Assembly: GCA_013697245.1 (NCBI GenBank)
Contig: JACCXH010000030.1
Span: 1 to 36,298 of the forward strand
Direction: 5' to 3'
DNA from: Bacteroidota bacterium
GTDB lineage: Bacteria > Bacteroidota > Bacteroidia > B-17B0 > Aurantibacillaceae
DNA: 36,298 nucleotides
Part shown: positions 8,322-15,822 of the stretch, in pieces
Layout of the letters: every line of letters starts with the position of its first letter
Position numbering within the stretch: the first letter of the stretch is position 1
The notes under the pieces: generated by a model
Databases searched by the model: none
What the model was told of the DNA's origin: nothing
Seen by the model: the letters and a program-made list of their open reading frames with translations, nothing else
Translations under genes and position numbers: made by a program

Positions 8322-9413
8322 CTAATGCGTCATTGTATCCTCATTATACTGCCATAGAAGTTTTCCCGAGATATCGCGGCATTGTATACCATCGGCAAAA
8401 ACAAGATATAATTTATTATCTGCAACAAAGGCCTCTTTCATCAGGTCTTTTGGATCGGTTTGTGTAATATCATATTGGCTTTTAATTGTCCCCGACGAAT
8501 CAACATGTGTAAGCATATTCTTCTGCCCTTTTCCCATTCTGTCAAAATGATAAATAAACAAACTACCATCATTAAAACAAAGCGGCCGGCGCGTAAAAGC
8601 ATCGTGTACAAAATAACCTTCAATAAATTTTTGTTCAAGTACAATATGTTTTTTTGTGACAAACATGGGCGGGCCACCACCCGGGTGATCTCTGCGATCC
8701 CATTTGTATTTGTCAAGATGATATAATTGTTTCGCATCGTCGCCAATTAATTGATAAATATTTTTACCGTCCTCTCCATCTTTATATGCCATATAATCGC
8801 CTACATTATATTCCCTCGCCCCAACATTTTCTAAACCATTCTTCATATCAAAATCACGTTTTTCGTTTGTGTAATCTGTTGCTTCAAAAGTTATTGGGTT
8901 TATATAATATTTTGACGCGTCAAAAGTTGTAATAAGTAAGTTGCCGCTATATTTATCAGGTCGCGACGATGCTATCTTACCTTTAATTAACGGATACTTA
9001 TCTTCCACCTTTGCAATAATTGATTTACTACCTTCTATTACTTCTAACGTAAAAGGATCGCGCGAATGCATGATTATGTTTGTGTCGGAGCTGATGAGCC
9101 AAATGTTTCCTTTATCTCTTCCAAAATATTCGATGTGATTTGTATGGAGTCGTTTTATTTCTTTTCCTGTAACAGCGTCCAGTGAAATAAGCCAGCTTGA
9201 ATGCACTGTGCGTGAACTGCTGCCTCGTCCACCACCATGTCTTTCGGTAGTATAATCATTAATAACAATTACTTTTCCTTTGTCATTTTCTAAATAATAC
9301 GCACCATCTATATTTCCAGGATCGCCTTGACCACCATGCATAAAAAGGCTTACCATGTATATTATAGCGCCAAAAAAGCAAACAAAAATGATAATCTTAA
9401 AAAATTTTGCCAT
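8322..9413 (-). CDS. N-terminally membrane-anchored protein of unknown function
   Basis: The 363-residue protein starts with one hydrophobic helix (about 4-25) and no obvious cleavage site, so it is probably anchored with the rest in the periplasm. The body is beta-rich with repeated segments such as WLISLDAVTGKEIKRL, NIWLISSDTN and KLYLVFADGIQCRDISGKLLWQY. These resemble blades of PQQ/WD-like propellers that alternate a reading and a label. A glycine/histidine-rich loop (HGGGRGSSSR) and HPGGGPPM stand out. I do not recognise a named family. It is convergent with the FecR-like gene (52-base gap) and divergent from the acetyltransferase gene. Confidence 0.7.
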   Translation of the reverse strand: MAKFFKIIIFVCFFGAIIYMVSLFMHGGQGDPGNIDGAYYLENDKGKVIVINDYTTERHGGGRGSSSRTVHSSWLISLDAVTGKEIKRLHTNHIEYFGRDKGNIWLISSDTNIIMHSRDPFTLEVIEGSKSIIAKVEDKYPLIKGKIASSRPDKYSGNLLITTFDASKYYINPITFEATDYTNEKRDFDMKNGLENVGAREYNVGDYMAYKDGEDGKNIYQLIGDDAKQLYHLDKYKWDRRDHPGGGPPMFVTKKHIVLEQKFIEGYFVHDAFTRRPLCFNDGSLFIYHFDRMGKGQKNMLTHVDSSGTIKSQYDITQTDPKDLMKEAFVADNKLYLVFADGIQCRDISGKLLWQYNEDTMTH

Positions 9414-9544
9414 CTGATATATTATATATAACTAATAAAGGTAGTTTTATTAAACAGAAAGCATTGTTTTTATTTAATAAATGGGGGAAAACATTACATT
9501 TATTGAACGACTACACTAAAAACTATTGAAGTAAAAATAACAAA

Positions 9545-10066
9545 ATGCAGTCTCCAAAATTAAATATAACTAATAGCGAGCTTACAGACCTTCCTATTAT
9601 TTTTAGTTTTTTTGAAAGCGCCATTCAATATCAAAAAAAGAAAGGTTATGAGCTATGGCCACAATTCAGTCAAGAACTCATTACAAACGAAATAAATAAA
9701 AAACAACATTTGAAAATCGTTAATGGCAATACAATCGTTTGCGTTTTTTCAGTAATGTATAATGATCCGGTAATATGGAAAGAGAAAGATATTGATCCAT
9801 CCGTTTATTTGCATCGTATTGCTATTAATCCTTTATTTAAAGGCAATTACATTATGAAGTTAATTAAAGAATGGGCTTTAGAACATGCTAAACTCGAGAA
9901 CAAAAAATTTGTACGCATGGACACCTGGGGCAATAATGAAAATTTAAGAAACTATTATATAGCCTGTGGCTTTAACTACATTGGGCAGCAATACCTAACC
10001 GAAACGCCAGGTATACCCGCGCATTATGGCGGTAATATTCTTAGCTTATTTGAATTAGAAGTATAG
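9545..10066 (+). CDS. GNAT-family N-acetyltransferase
   Basis: The 173-residue cytoplasmic protein has the GNAT layout. The acetyl-CoA-binding motif A is at about 88-112 (YLHRIAINPLFKGNYIMKLI), where the usual Q/RxxGxG/A loop reads PLFKGN. Motif B follows at about 124-146 (RMDTWGNNENLRNYYIACGF), with the conserved N-x-x-x-x-x-YY-x-x-x-GF pattern seen in many small-molecule acetyltransferases. The family transfers acetyl groups from acetyl-CoA to amines. The acceptor cannot be told from sequence. It stands alone, with a roughly 130-bp spacer to its divergent neighbour. Confidence 0.85.
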   Translation: MQSPKLNITNSELTDLPIIFSFFESAIQYQKKKGYELWPQFSQELITNEINKKQHLKIVNGNTIVCVFSVMYNDPVIWKEKDIDPSVYLHRIAINPLFKGNYIMKLIKEWALEHAKLENKKFVRMDTWGNNENLRNYYIACGFNYIGQQYLTETPGIPAHYGGNILSLFELEV

Positions 10067-10193
10067 AAGGTATTTAAAAATTAAAAGAATAATTTAATTG
10101 GCATTTTTGTAGACTACAGGTATTAAAGTATATTTTTTATACAACTAAAAAAAACATAAAGGATATTAAACCACTCCCTTTTATCCTAATCAA

Positions 10194-11561
10194 CTATCCC
10201 GGTATGCAATCCAACTCCAGGGCACCGCTTTTTTTGGTATCGGAATTTAAAATCATTTGTTTGGATTTTCTTCCGTCATTGATCTCAATAGCCGCTGTAT
10301 TTGGCGGTATTCTGCCTAAATTTAAGGCATGCATTACCAAATAATTTTTGCCCGGGTTTAAATGCAGCACTATTTGTCGTTTAGCTTTTGCTACAGTATA
10401 ATCCTGTAAAATTTCCTTCCCATTTAAATACAAGGTTATTCTATCACCGTCAATTTTTCCTTTATCCCAAACATAAGCTACCACTACACTATCGTTTAAC
10501 TCTATTTTATTTTTAATTTTTACTTTTCTGCCATTTATAAAATGTGGTTTATGGTTGTGCACGATCATTGGGGACGCTGGCTCATGCATTTTTTGCCAAA
10601 TCTTTAAAGTATCAATGGGTTTTGAATGTATCTTTGAATTAAAATTGTAAGTAACATTCAAAAGAAAACTTCCACCCTGGAACGTAATATCTTCTTTACC
10701 AAAAAATTGCATGGTAGTTGGCTGATGTGTATTACCCGGTATCTTTTTCAAAAATTCATACTCTCTTGTATAACTACTTGTTAAAGGTAAATGCCAGGCT
10801 AGAGCAAACTTTAGTGAACGATCTTTATTAGGAGAAAAAGAACAAACACCAATTTCGGAACTTAATACATAGGGTGTACGATTAGCGACAATAGTGGTGG
10901 CATTTATAACATTTCCCAATTCATCGCTACCCGAATCTGTTTGTCCAACATCTACCACACTCCTTCCCTGGTTGCGGTGCATGAAACTTTGCCCAAGCGA
11001 TACTTTAAAATAACCATACTTCTCACCATTCATAAGGTCGGCTTCTTTACGAATATACCAAAGGTGCTGAATGCCAACTGCCAGTTTCAGATACTTATCT
11101 GTTTCTATCCATTTGCCTGTACTAACTTCGGTGGAGTCGCCAAGATAAGGGTCGTCTGCATCTTGATCGCCACCGCGCTGAGGAACCTTCTTTTTAAATG
11201 GCATATCAAAAATATAGGAGTTTCTGTTTTGTTGAAGGTCAGCAATTATACCCCACATATTTTTATTGCGTTTATTTTGCCTGCAAAAACCCATGTTAAC
11301 TCCAAGGCTGGTAGTGCCTGTAAAAGTAAAACCACCACGGCCATTATTACCGGCCACAACCCCCAATGTTCTGGTAAAACCTTTACCAGAAATAGATTGA
11401 TGTGAAGAAGGTGTTAAACCAAAATACCCCAAGTTGTAGCCCAAGGTAAAATACGTTAAAGGCTTAGTTTTTGTTTGGGCATTACTATGTGTATTAATAA
11501 GAAAAATAAATATGAGTATATATATAAATTTAATTTGGTTAATTATTTCATCGGATTCCAT
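10194..11561 (-). CDS. Outer-membrane-like protein with C-terminal secreted-type domain
   Basis: From the chosen start the product is 455 residues. It has a signal peptide ending SNAQ, an N-terminal part (about 30-310) with alternating beta patterns and aromatic ends reminiscent of outer-membrane barrels (YFTLGYNLGYFGLTP, LGVNMGF), and a C-terminal beta-sandwich-like domain (about 345-445). That last domain contains DGDRITLYLNGKEIL, HLNPGKNYLVMHALNLG and IPPNTAAIEI, a module I have seen in other Bacteroidota envelope proteins but cannot name. I prefer the ATG at 11561. The longer frame from 11612 would place a charged 17-residue extension before the signal peptide. The gene is single, with no clear terminator at its 3' side. 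Confidence 0.7.
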   Translation of the reverse strand: MESDEIINQIKFIYILIFIFLINTHSNAQTKTKPLTYFTLGYNLGYFGLTPSSHQSISGKGFTRTLGVVAGNNGRGGFTFTGTTSLGVNMGFCRQNKRNKNMWGIIADLQQNRNSYIFDMPFKKKVPQRGGDQDADDPYLGDSTEVSTGKWIETDKYLKLAVGIQHLWYIRKEADLMNGEKYGYFKVSLGQSFMHRNQGRSVVDVGQTDSGSDELGNVINATTIVANRTPYVLSSEIGVCSFSPNKDRSLKFALAWHLPLTSSYTREYEFLKKIPGNTHQPTTMQFFGKEDITFQGGSFLLNVTYNFNSKIHSKPIDTLKIWQKMHEPASPMIVHNHKPHFINGRKVKIKNKIELNDSVVVAYVWDKGKIDGDRITLYLNGKEILQDYTVAKAKRQIVLHLNPGKNYLVMHALNLGRIPPNTAAIEINDGRKSKQMILNSDTKKSGALELDCIPG

Positions 11562-11621
11562 GTTTTTTTGTTTTAGTTTATTGAAAAACATTTTATTAAA
11601 ATGGTAAAACACTATTGATCT

Positions 11622-11692
11622 TAAAAGACAACAGGAAGTTATGAGTCCGGTTAATTTCTAATTACCGGAGTATGTCCGTGAGTTGTCTTTTT
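11622..11692. repeat. Long imperfect palindrome
   Basis: The outer arms AAAAGACAAC (11623-11632) and GTTGTCTTTT (11682-11691) are perfectly complementary. The inner arms around TCCGG (11646-11650) and CCGGA (11665-11669) pair through about 10 bp with one extra T. The two halves remain partly similar between these blocks, so the whole of about 70 bp folds as one long hairpin. It lies directly downstream of the small secreted-protein gene on the minus strand and could end its transcript. T tracts are short on either strand, so it may have another role. Confidence 0.55.
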
Positions 11693-11715
11693 AAAGAAAA
11701 AAATTACGATGAATT

Positions 11716-12060
11716 TTAGATCCGAAAAACCGATTGACGTTTGAATTTTTTTTCGGTTGAGATAAACGAAAGGAATTGTATTTGTAAATTATTTAAATTC
11801 TTAAGATCGTTATTATTAAAACAAACAAGGCATTGAAGAAATGTTACAGCATCTTTTTTCAGCTGATCATTATCTTCAATATCATTTGATAAAAAAGAAA
11901 AAATATTAGGCTGGTTACTATTTATTTGAATATTATACGTGCATTTTTCCTTATGTAAACATCGTTTTTTAGTCGGCGTAACAGTATTAGAGTAAATATT
12001 TTCCTGAGACAGCAGAAAACTAAAAAGAAAAATAATAAAGGGTAGCACTTTCTTAAACAT
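11716..12060 (-). CDS. Small secreted hypothetical protein
   Basis: The 114-residue product begins with a strong signal peptide (MFKKVLPFIIFLFSFLLSQ). The remainder is Asn/Lys-rich with two cysteine pairs, CLHKEKC and CLVC, that could form disulfides. No family is recognised. It lies upstream of the 10194-11561 gene on the same strand. The two are separated by about 150 bases holding a long palindrome, so they are probably separate transcripts. Confidence 0.6.
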   Translation of the reverse strand: MFKKVLPFIIFLFSFLLSQENIYSNTVTPTKKRCLHKEKCTYNIQINSNQPNIFSFLSNDIEDNDQLKKDAVTFLQCLVCFNNNDLKNLNNLQIQFLSFISTEKKFKRQSVFRI

Positions 12061-12152
12061 ATGTATGTGTATTAAGACCAGTACTAAATTATAAAAAAAC
12101 CACTCAGGGTTTAATTAGTAAACTATTTTTTAAGGCTTTTTTATAATTAATT

Positions 12153-12197
12153 AACGGATATTAACCTTTGAGATCAGTTAATATCCGTTCTTTTTTT
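12153..12197 (+). terminator. Terminator-like hairpin, plus orientation
   Basis: A perfect 13-bp stem (12153-12165 with 12177-12189) encloses an 11-base loop and is followed by seven T residues (12191-12197) on the plus strand. Both flanking genes run leftward, so the T tract points the wrong way to serve them. Its inner sequence GATCAGTTAA recurs in the two minus-strand terminators at 28735 and 29697. It could block antisense transcription or be a copy of a dispersed hairpin. Confidence 0.55.
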
Positions 12198-12232
12198 AAA
12201 ATAAGCGTTTAAAATTTCGGGCAATACAATTA

Positions 12233-12418
12233 CTATAATTCTGTAATGATCTTGTGAAGTTCATCCTTAGTTCTTCCTAGTATCAATTGTAATTTACCAA
12301 GCATCTCGTCGTATTTTCCTTCAACTAACACCACATCTCTATCAGTAAGAATACCGAATTTTTGTTTTACTTTTCCTTTTGTTATGTTCCAGTCACCTTT
12401 AAATTCAAGATTTGTCAT
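12233..12418 (-). CDS. CsbD-family general stress protein
   Basis: The 61-residue protein matches the CsbD family over its whole length: WNITKGKVKQKFG, then a short charged segment, EGKYDEMLGKLQ and a C-terminal helix. CsbD-like proteins are small, soluble, strongly induced by envelope, osmotic or stationary-phase stress in several bacteria, and have no established biochemical activity. The start is well defined (MTNLEFKGDW). It is monocistronic in appearance. Confidence 0.9.
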   Translation of the reverse strand: MTNLEFKGDWNITKGKVKQKFGILTDRDVVLVEGKYDEMLGKLQLILGRTKDELHKIITEL

Positions 12419-12514
12419 TGTTTTGTTTTAATTTTTAACATGAATAAATATTACCAATTGCATCAAAAACTAAAAAAAGAAGTTTTGTGTTGCTTATTTG
12501 GTAAGTTACGTTAT

Positions 12515-14137
12515 TTATTGTTGTGAAACTAATTTACCTGAATGTATAGCTTTATTATTGCTGATCACTTTATAAAAATAGATTCCTGCAGCAAGGTTTC
12601 CGGTTTCAATTGTAACAACAGGGGTTGTAACAGATCTATTCATAACTTCTACACCCAATGCATTGTATAACTTGAATTCGCAAGTGTTTATTTTTGAAGC
12701 TTCAGTTATATTAACCTCAATAAATGTTGTGAATGGGTTTGGGAAAACTTTAATATTGTATGGATTTCCTGCATCGTAAGAATGAATACCCACATTAACA
12801 CAGCCAGAAGGGAATGTATTTGCAGTAATAGTAGTGGCAGCGGTTGTTAAAGCTCCGGTAGTTGTTAATGCACGTCCATCAAATATAACGCCTGTATTTA
12901 TAGCACCTAATGCGCCATTATTACATATAACAGTTCCTCTAAACACCGAATAATTATTGATACTCGCACCACCTTCAATTTTCCAGTATACATTTTTTGC
13001 CTGTGCCCCATTAATTAATTTAACTTTCGCATAAGTACTTGTAGTGAGTGCACCGTTTATTTGTATAACAAAAACCGCATTCACATTACCCAAAGCATTT
13101 AAATAAAGCGAATCAACAAATGTTGCAGCACTATTCATACGATAGGTATGTGGCGTAAGTACTAAATTATTTCCAAACTGTGCCGGATATAATAATTCAA
13201 TATCATAGGGCAATGTATTTACGTAAGTGTATGCTATTAAAAGATCATTCGCAGCTTGCGCAGTAGAACCATCCGGAATAGTATGTGTAGTGCCAGCTAC
13301 CAAAGCCGGATTGTAACCGGTAACAGGCCCGTTATTACTTCCAACATCGCCCGTAATTTGAGTTACACCCGTATTTGAAACAGCGCCGTTAGAAGAAAAA
13401 ACCGCATAACACCCTGCAACACCTAATACTGGAGCTGTTGGCCCCGTAAGCACAGGACTACCACAACCAATTGGTGTATATGCAAATGCATTATCTATCG
13501 TAACAGCTCCGGTAGTTGAAAGAGCTCTTCCTTCAAGCGTATCGCCTGTGTTTATATTTATGGCCGCATTATTAGCAATAATTGTTCCTCTCATAGTTGC
13601 GCCAGAAGCCATGCTTACCAAACCTTCCACTTTCCAAAACACATTACAGGCTAAAGCGCCATTAATTAATTTTACTTTAGAAGAGGCGTTTGCAGAGAAT
13701 GCACCCTGTATCTTAAAAATAAATACAGCATTGGGATTATTTTGTCCATTTAATATAAGATCAAGATTTAAGGTAGCATTACTGCCTATTGAATATACGC
13801 CTGCATTAAGCATTTGCCCGTTACCTAAAAGCGCTGCAGGAAAAAAGCCCGGAACAGTTGCGTTTAACTGATTATAGGCGATCAAAAGATCCGCTGCACA
13901 TTGCGCGCTTGCACCATCATTATCATGCATTACACCGTTCACATTTCCAAAAGCAGTGCTAGAACCGTTATTCGTTCCCACGTTGCCGGTAATTTGTGAA
14001 ATGCCGGTATTACTGACAGCACCATTTGATGAAAATAGCACAAAGTTAGCAGCGGTACCTAAATTAGGAGCCTGTGCAACAGTTAGTGCAGGAGATAATA
14101 ACGTAAAAATCGAAACGACTAGTAGTAATTTTTTCAT
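12515..14137 (-). CDS. Tandem DUF3494 protein with T9SS sorting domain
   Basis: The product is 540 residues from the chosen start (signal peptide MKKLLLVVSIFTLLSP, cleavage near VAQ). Two DUF3494 domains follow, at about 25-225 and 240-440. Each carries NFVLFSSNGAVSNTG or YAVFSSNGAVSNTG, a GDVG/GNVG step, AVFIFKI or AVFVIQI, NVFWKVEG or NVYWKIEG, and GRALSTTGAVT or GRALTTTGALT. The last ~80 residues are a T9SS type A domain (VFPNPFTTFIEVN, GIYFYKV). It is of the adhesin-like DUF3494 kind rather than the compact ice-binding kind at 2376; ice binding is not assured. The in-frame ATG at 14167 adds ten residues before the signal peptide and is less likely. Upstream lies a noncoding module shared with the other DUF3494 gene. 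Confidence 0.87.
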   Translation of the reverse strand: MKKLLLVVSIFTLLSPALTVAQAPNLGTAANFVLFSSNGAVSNTGISQITGNVGTNNGSSTAFGNVNGVMHDNDGASAQCAADLLIAYNQLNATVPGFFPAALLGNGQMLNAGVYSIGSNATLNLDLILNGQNNPNAVFIFKIQGAFSANASSKVKLINGALACNVFWKVEGLVSMASGATMRGTIIANNAAININTGDTLEGRALSTTGAVTIDNAFAYTPIGCGSPVLTGPTAPVLGVAGCYAVFSSNGAVSNTGVTQITGDVGSNNGPVTGYNPALVAGTTHTIPDGSTAQAANDLLIAYTYVNTLPYDIELLYPAQFGNNLVLTPHTYRMNSAATFVDSLYLNALGNVNAVFVIQINGALTTSTYAKVKLINGAQAKNVYWKIEGGASINNYSVFRGTVICNNGALGAINTGVIFDGRALTTTGALTTAATTITANTFPSGCVNVGIHSYDAGNPYNIKVFPNPFTTFIEVNITEASKINTCEFKLYNALGVEVMNRSVTTPVVTIETGNLAAGIYFYKVISNNKAIHSGKLVSQQ

Positions 14138-14192
14138 TTTATTTAGATTTATATGATTAAACTTCACACAAGATTAAGTGCTTGGTTAATCC

Positions 14193-14276
14193 TTGCCATA
14201 ATCGAGCCGAACACAAACAGTACGTTGCAGCCGATCCAAAAAAAATATGTGTATATATTGCGCCCGATAATGGGAT
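14193..14276 (-). repeat. Noncoding module shared with the ice-binding gene (copy B)
   Basis: Read on the minus strand from about 14276 to 14193, this sequence repeats the order and spacing of copy A at 2202-2284: ATCCC, CGGG, a 34-base step to GGCTGCAACG, CTGTTTG, GTTCGGCTC and ATTAT. It lies about 56 bases before the preferred ATG at 14137 and points toward that gene. Conservation without any open frame suggests a regulatory RNA element, a promoter or leader region duplicated with an ancestral DUF3494 gene, or a mobile-element end. Confidence 0.6.
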
Positions 14277-14293
14277 AATAGGATAATGGGATA
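14266..14293. repeat. Direct repeat of 12 bp
   Basis: GATAATGGGATA occurs at 14266-14277 and again at 14282-14293 with a 4-base spacer. It lies between the divergent DUF3494 and DUF1003 genes and overlaps the outer edge of the shared module. A binding site or a simple duplication are both possible. Confidence 0.5.
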
Positions 14294-14347
14294 TTAGCTT
14301 AATTTTACAACAAATTCTTTAGGCAAAACGCCATTAAATAAGTTGTT

Positions 14348-14890
14348 ATGGAAAATAAACAAATAGACCAAATGTTAAGCGAACAAAGCGAACACTTAAA
14401 CAAACTTCATCAAATAGTTAATGATACTATTAAAGAAGAGAAATTGATTATCAACAATTTATTGCATCCGGAAAAAGAGATCTTAACTGTGGGTCAAAGC
14501 ATTTCCGACAAGGTGGCGCGTTTTGGAGGTAGTTGGAAATTTATCATTTTATTTGGGATCATTTTAACCATATGGATCGTTTACAATGCGCTTGCACCAA
14601 AGGGTGCTGATTTTGATCCATATCCATTTATATTGATGAATTTGATCCTTTCGTGTATTGCCGCCTTACAGGCACCGGTTATTATGATGAGTCAAAATAG
14701 GCAGGAAGAAAAAGACCGAATGAGGGGCGAAAATGATTATTTGATAAATCTTAAAGCAGAAATGGAGATCCGCAGCTTACATCAAAAAATGGACTTGCTT
14801 TTGGAGGAACAAATCAAAACTCTTTTTGATACACAGGCAAAACAATTTGCGATACTACAGGAAATAAACAAAAAATTGGAGAAACATTAA
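14348..14890 (+). CDS. DUF1003 inner-membrane protein
   Basis: The 180-residue protein is a clear DUF1003 member: SDKVARFGGSWKFIILFG, a first membrane helix at about 63-80, FDPYPFILMNLILS, a second helix at about 93-115, then APVIMMSQNRQEEKDR and a long amphipathic C-terminal helix (about 120-178). Both termini should be cytoplasmic. The function of the family is unknown; it is widespread and often near transport or stress genes. An identical 15-base upstream string (TTAATTTTACAACAA, 14299-14313) also precedes the giant gene at 21352 and might be part of a promoter. The gene is convergent with the DUF4835 gene with only 23 bases between stop codons. Confidence 0.9.
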   Translation: MENKQIDQMLSEQSEHLNKLHQIVNDTIKEEKLIINNLLHPEKEILTVGQSISDKVARFGGSWKFIILFGIILTIWIVYNALAPKGADFDPYPFILMNLILSCIAALQAPVIMMSQNRQEEKDRMRGENDYLINLKAEMEIRSLHQKMDLLLEEQIKTLFDTQAKQFAILQEINKKLEKH

Positions 14891-14913
14891 ATAAGAAAAT
14901 TAACAGAAAAGAA

Positions 14914-15819
14914 TTATTTTCCTGCGGTAATCTTCATGTATTTGTTAGTGTTAGCCGGATCAACCAACATTAAGGTCTCTAATGCTTTATTTTGCTCTTC
15001 GGGTAAGCCTCCTTTAAAAATGTTAACCAATTCATCCGCTTTTGCATTAAAGAACAATTGCATATTAAAAGAAGCAGGCCTGGCAGAATATACCGGTTTT
15101 AGCAGGTCTAACGATTTTAAAACATTTGCTCTTCCCTCTTCTACTTTCTCATTCATAATATCTAAACCATTGCGACAGTATTCGTAATTACAATTTCTGA
15201 TCCCTTTAAAAACAGGCTGCAATGTATTTTCTATTAGCCAATAACGGTTCTTATTACTTTCATTGCTTCTCCAACCTTTTTCTGCTGCTGTTTGTGCGTT
15301 GTTAACTATTAATTGCGCTTTTTGCCAATACTCGGTACCACCAAGTGGCGCATAAGAATCTCCGTCAATTGCCAACACTACATAAGCATAATACGCTAAA
15401 ACAGAAGTCAAATTATTCTGGAAAGTTGTTTCGTTAAATTCTAAAGCTGAGAATTGTTGGAATTTAAATTGAAAATTATCATCCTCGTAATTAAATACAG
15501 GCGTATAATATGAACTTTTAAATACCGGTCGGCGGCTTTCTACTTGTATCGAACCTGAAAAATCCTCGGTGCTTAAAGCTTCTTTTACATTAATAAATAC
15601 CGAACAATCTATTCGCTCCGGAGTAGTATAAATTTCTTTAGTCCATTTTTTATTATTCATAAATTCAAAAATGGCTTTTTCTAACTGATCAAAGATCTGC
15701 TTATTGGTTGTACCCTGAATTTGTGTGTAATTAATTTTTACCTGGCAATTTAATTCTTGTGCAAAAGAATTTGATCCTGCAAAAAGTAATGCAATAATTA
15801 TGGAACAAAGTTTTTTCAT
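14914..15819 (-). CDS. DUF4835 secreted protein, envelope/T9SS-associated
   Basis: The 301-residue product has a signal peptide (MKKLCSIIIALLFAGSNSFAQ) followed by the full DUF4835 pattern: LNCQVKINYTQIQGT, an FEFMNNKKWT segment, PVFNYEDDNFQFKF, and LTSVLAYYAYVVLAIDGDSYAPLGG. In Bacteroidota this family usually follows coaBC in the bamD cluster, and some annotations name it PorD, a T9SS-associated protein; I treat that name as tentative and leave the symbol empty. It starts 3 bases after coaBC, which implies co-transcription and probably translational coupling. In many Flavobacteriia recN comes next, but here a convergent DUF1003 gene follows. Confidence 0.85.
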   Translation of the reverse strand: MKKLCSIIIALLFAGSNSFAQELNCQVKINYTQIQGTTNKQIFDQLEKAIFEFMNNKKWTKEIYTTPERIDCSVFINVKEALSTEDFSGSIQVESRRPVFKSSYYTPVFNYEDDNFQFKFQQFSALEFNETTFQNNLTSVLAYYAYVVLAIDGDSYAPLGGTEYWQKAQLIVNNAQTAAEKGWRSNESNKNRYWLIENTLQPVFKGIRNCNYEYCRNGLDIMNEKVEEGRANVLKSLDLLKPVYSARPASFNMQLFFNAKADELVNIFKGGLPEEQNKALETLMLVDPANTNKYMKITAGK

Positions 15820-15822
15820 TTT

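Noticed and set aside
8270-8467. A 65-codon open frame directly after the FecR-like gene
   Set aside because: Most of it overlaps the 3' end of the opposite-strand gene at 8322, and it has no ATG context or domain.
10941-11405. A 154-codon open frame antisense to the barrel-like gene
   Set aside because: It overlaps a gene with a signal peptide and consistent domain patterns, and its own translation shows none.
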